A DNA stretch of 64,000 nucleotides from Phoronis australis (lineage: Eukaryota; Phoronida; Phoronidae): NCBI GenBank assembly GCA_002633005.1, contig NMRA01000104.1:405198-469197 (forward strand), read 5' to 3'. Both the position numbers and the translations under genes were made by a program. Below are positions 62,490 through 64,000 of the stretch, in pieces. The notes beneath the pieces are model-generated. The model was not told where the DNA came from and searched no databases. It saw only the letters and a list, made by a program, of their open reading frames with translations. The first letter of the stretch is position 1, and every line of letters starts with the position of its first letter.

Positions 62490-62759
62490 ACTGTGTAAAC
62501 AAACCAACCGCTGACGACGCTCGATATTTAGAAGTTGACCGACGAGAATGAAACTCGATAGCACATTCACAGCCTTCGTATTTTTGGTGTCAGTTGGTTG
62601 CAATGAATCAGGAGCATGACTTTCAACGACCCTCGCTTGTATGGTCTCTTCCAAACACGTGGACATTTGATTCAGTTTGCCGCAAACCGGGGTATCCAGT
62701 CTTGCCGTCCGCTCAAGTGTAATATGCCGCGATCGAGACTGTTTCTGATTAGCCCACAT
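62490..62759 (-). CDS. candidate first exon of an unrecognised divergent gene
   Basis: An ATG at 62759 opens 90 codons on the minus strand, closed by a consensus donor CAGT|GTAAGT after 62490 (phase 0). The product is polar with no domain, signal peptide or membrane segment I recognise. It would be head-to-head with the CACNG-like gene, 96 bases between start codons, which is a plausible bidirectional promoter arrangement. Support is only the length of the frame and the donor; it may be chance. Confidence 0.22.
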
Positions 62760-62808
62760 TATTGACGGTTGTTTAGAAAGTGATCCAGTGCCATTTTATT
62801 TAGCGAGG

Positions 62809-62859
62809 ATGTGTTCAGTCTGTACAACGGCGTGGACATCGCACCAGGTTTCAAAATGA
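62809..62859 (+). promoter_or_regulatory. upstream open reading frame overlapping the CACNG-like start
   Basis: An ATG at 62809 opens a 16-codon frame whose TGA (62857-62859) overlaps the ATG at 62856 in the string ATGA. If transcribed, it would place reinitiation control on the main frame. Confidence 0.35.
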
Positions 62860-63209
62860 CGTCGGAGTATCAGAGAACACAAAAGAAAATACTTCTTTTT
62901 ATGACAGGATTAACTGTGACGGGATTTTTATTGTATCTGATATGTGTTTGCACAACGTATTGGAATAATTATACAATACCAGACAATTACCATGACAGCA
63001 AGTTGGGTGGAATTTGGCTACGTCGGCACTCGGGTCTGTTCGTAATTTGTAACGTAGTGAAGGTGAATAACTCAGAAAATGCATCAGCCGAAGAAGGTAA
63101 GGTATTTCCCTGTTTCATGTCAAATGTCTACCCTGTGACAGGGGTAAAACAAATAGATTTAACCCGTGAGGATATTAACCATCTAGTTCACGTGACTAAG
63201 TTGAGCTGA
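62856..63209 (+). CDS. 5-prime part of second CACNG/claudin-like four-transmembrane protein (runs off window)
   Basis: The ATG at 62856 (AAAATGA) opens MTSEYQRTQKK, then TM1 (about residues 12-30, ILLFMTGLTVTGFLLYLIC), then the first extracellular loop with YW and HSGLFVIC, the CACNG form of the superfamily GLW-x-x-C motif. A consensus donor AAG|GTAAGG follows 63096 in phase 1, the same phase as in the gene at 40993. However, the frame continues to 63209 and still looks coding: it gives a cysteine in FPCF and LTREDIN, spaced as in type II TARPs (CACNG5/7-like), so intron 1 may be missing here. TM2-TM4 are not in the window. Confidence 0.65.
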   Translation: MTSEYQRTQKKILLFMTGLTVTGFLLYLICVCTTYWNNYTIPDNYHDSKLGGIWLRRHSGLFVICNVVKVNNSENASAEEGKVFPCFMSNVYPVTGVKQIDLTREDINHLVHVTKLS

Positions 63210-64000
63210 CATTCTGGAGAGGTTGCAGCGAAGCGGCATCCGAACGCGGACGTGAAAAATCACAAGCCTCGTGATTACGCAAGGAATCCCGTGGGTACAG
63301 TCGCGATATTGTGCTAGACTTTAGAAATTCGCTTAATCTCAAGATGGCGAATGCGTGAACTTGGAATTATATCTTCTTTTTAAACAATAAATCAGGTGAA
63401 ATGTGTTGTTGGGTATGAATAATTTATTCCTTGGAAGTTAGCGCACGCAACATCTCGAGATCAAGCGGAATTCCAAGTCAAGCACAGCAACTAAGCTGTA
63501 AAACAATAAAAAATAACGTATGGCATTCAAAACTGTATCTTCACAGTACTCTGCAACATCTGCGAACGAATTCCTAGATAACTGACGAGTTGGCGTTTGA
63601 AATCCCAGAAATCTCTATGATTCCAAGGTCGTTTCTCATCTGCTTGGTTGATTTATAATCTGGTTTGACGACTTTTTGTGACGACCACGTCTCTTAAACT
63701 TAAAAACAGGAATTTGTCCAAAAATGAATAGGAACTCTAAAACTGTGAACAAGCCAACGCGTTATGTGAGGTGAACTGTGTCGATTTTACTATACACACG
63801 CTACACAGACTCGTATGAGGTTACCACATGTGGTATGTTTACCAGTGACTGCTCACCAGCATATTCAAGGCATGACCTCTCAGTTGTTTTATTTTTGTAA
63901 TATGACATGTTTCTACCGATCACAGGGTTTGTTTGAGCAATTAGTTGACTATTCCGAAATGGGTATTTTGTGTTGAATGTTTCTCTGACAATAATCGTCG
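63210..64000. other. presumed intron, no exon identified
   Basis: No segment encoding TM2 was found on the plus strand, so the gene must continue beyond the right edge. Confidence 0.4.

Overview
The window is AT-rich eukaryotic nuclear DNA, most likely from a marine invertebrate (an invertebrate deuterostome or a lophotrochozoan; the species cannot be fixed from the sequence). The reasons are spliced genes with GT-AG introns, secreted coiled-coil/olfactomedin proteins, claudin-superfamily four-transmembrane proteins, and a high load of DNA-transposon remnants, non-LTR and LTR retroelement relics, tRNA-derived repeats, microsatellites and minisatellites. No bacterial features, CRISPR array or rRNA gene was seen.

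Genes. (1) Two tandem paralogs on the minus strand encode secreted coiled-coil/olfactomedin proteins. The rightmost is complete in two exons (11910-12906 and 10490-11307, 604 aa). The leftmost contributes only its first exon (868-1864); its olfactomedin exon must lie beyond the left edge. (2) A complete four-exon minus-strand gene (exons 40630-40993, 38724-38840, 34555-34698, 30975-31276; 308 aa, every intron phase 1) encodes a claudin/CACNG (TARP)-like four-transmembrane protein. (3) At the right edge a second CACNG-like gene begins on the plus strand (62856 onward), divergent from the first and running out of the window.

Layout. 0.6-13.7 kb holds the olfactomedin paralogs and two duplicated upstream blocks (6408-6975 and 13120-13672). 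13.7-30 kb is gene-poor: a 1.1-kb hAT-like element with perfect 8-bp target duplications, a THAP-like exon fragment, a decayed non-LTR reverse transcriptase, and a 0.9-kb TTAA-flanked inverted-repeat element carrying THAP-like starts in both arms. 30-41 kb is the CACNG-like gene, with a non-LTR endonuclease/RT fragment in intron 2, a 65-bp tandem repeat, a nested 0.7-kb palindrome and a second hAT-like element. 42.5-43 kb is a 26-bp minisatellite. 46.8-48 kb is an LTR-retrotransposon gag-protease relic. 48-62 kb shows repeats but no gene I can support.

How the parts relate. The olfactomedin and CACNG-like genes look like ordinary extracellular and membrane components with no evident shared pathway. 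The distinctive content is the repeat biology: related hAT-like termini, a tiny 71-73-bp hairpin insertion found twice with its own target duplications, a foldback family containing a tRNA-like module, and repeated THAP-like fragments. I found no convincing new multi-gene system.
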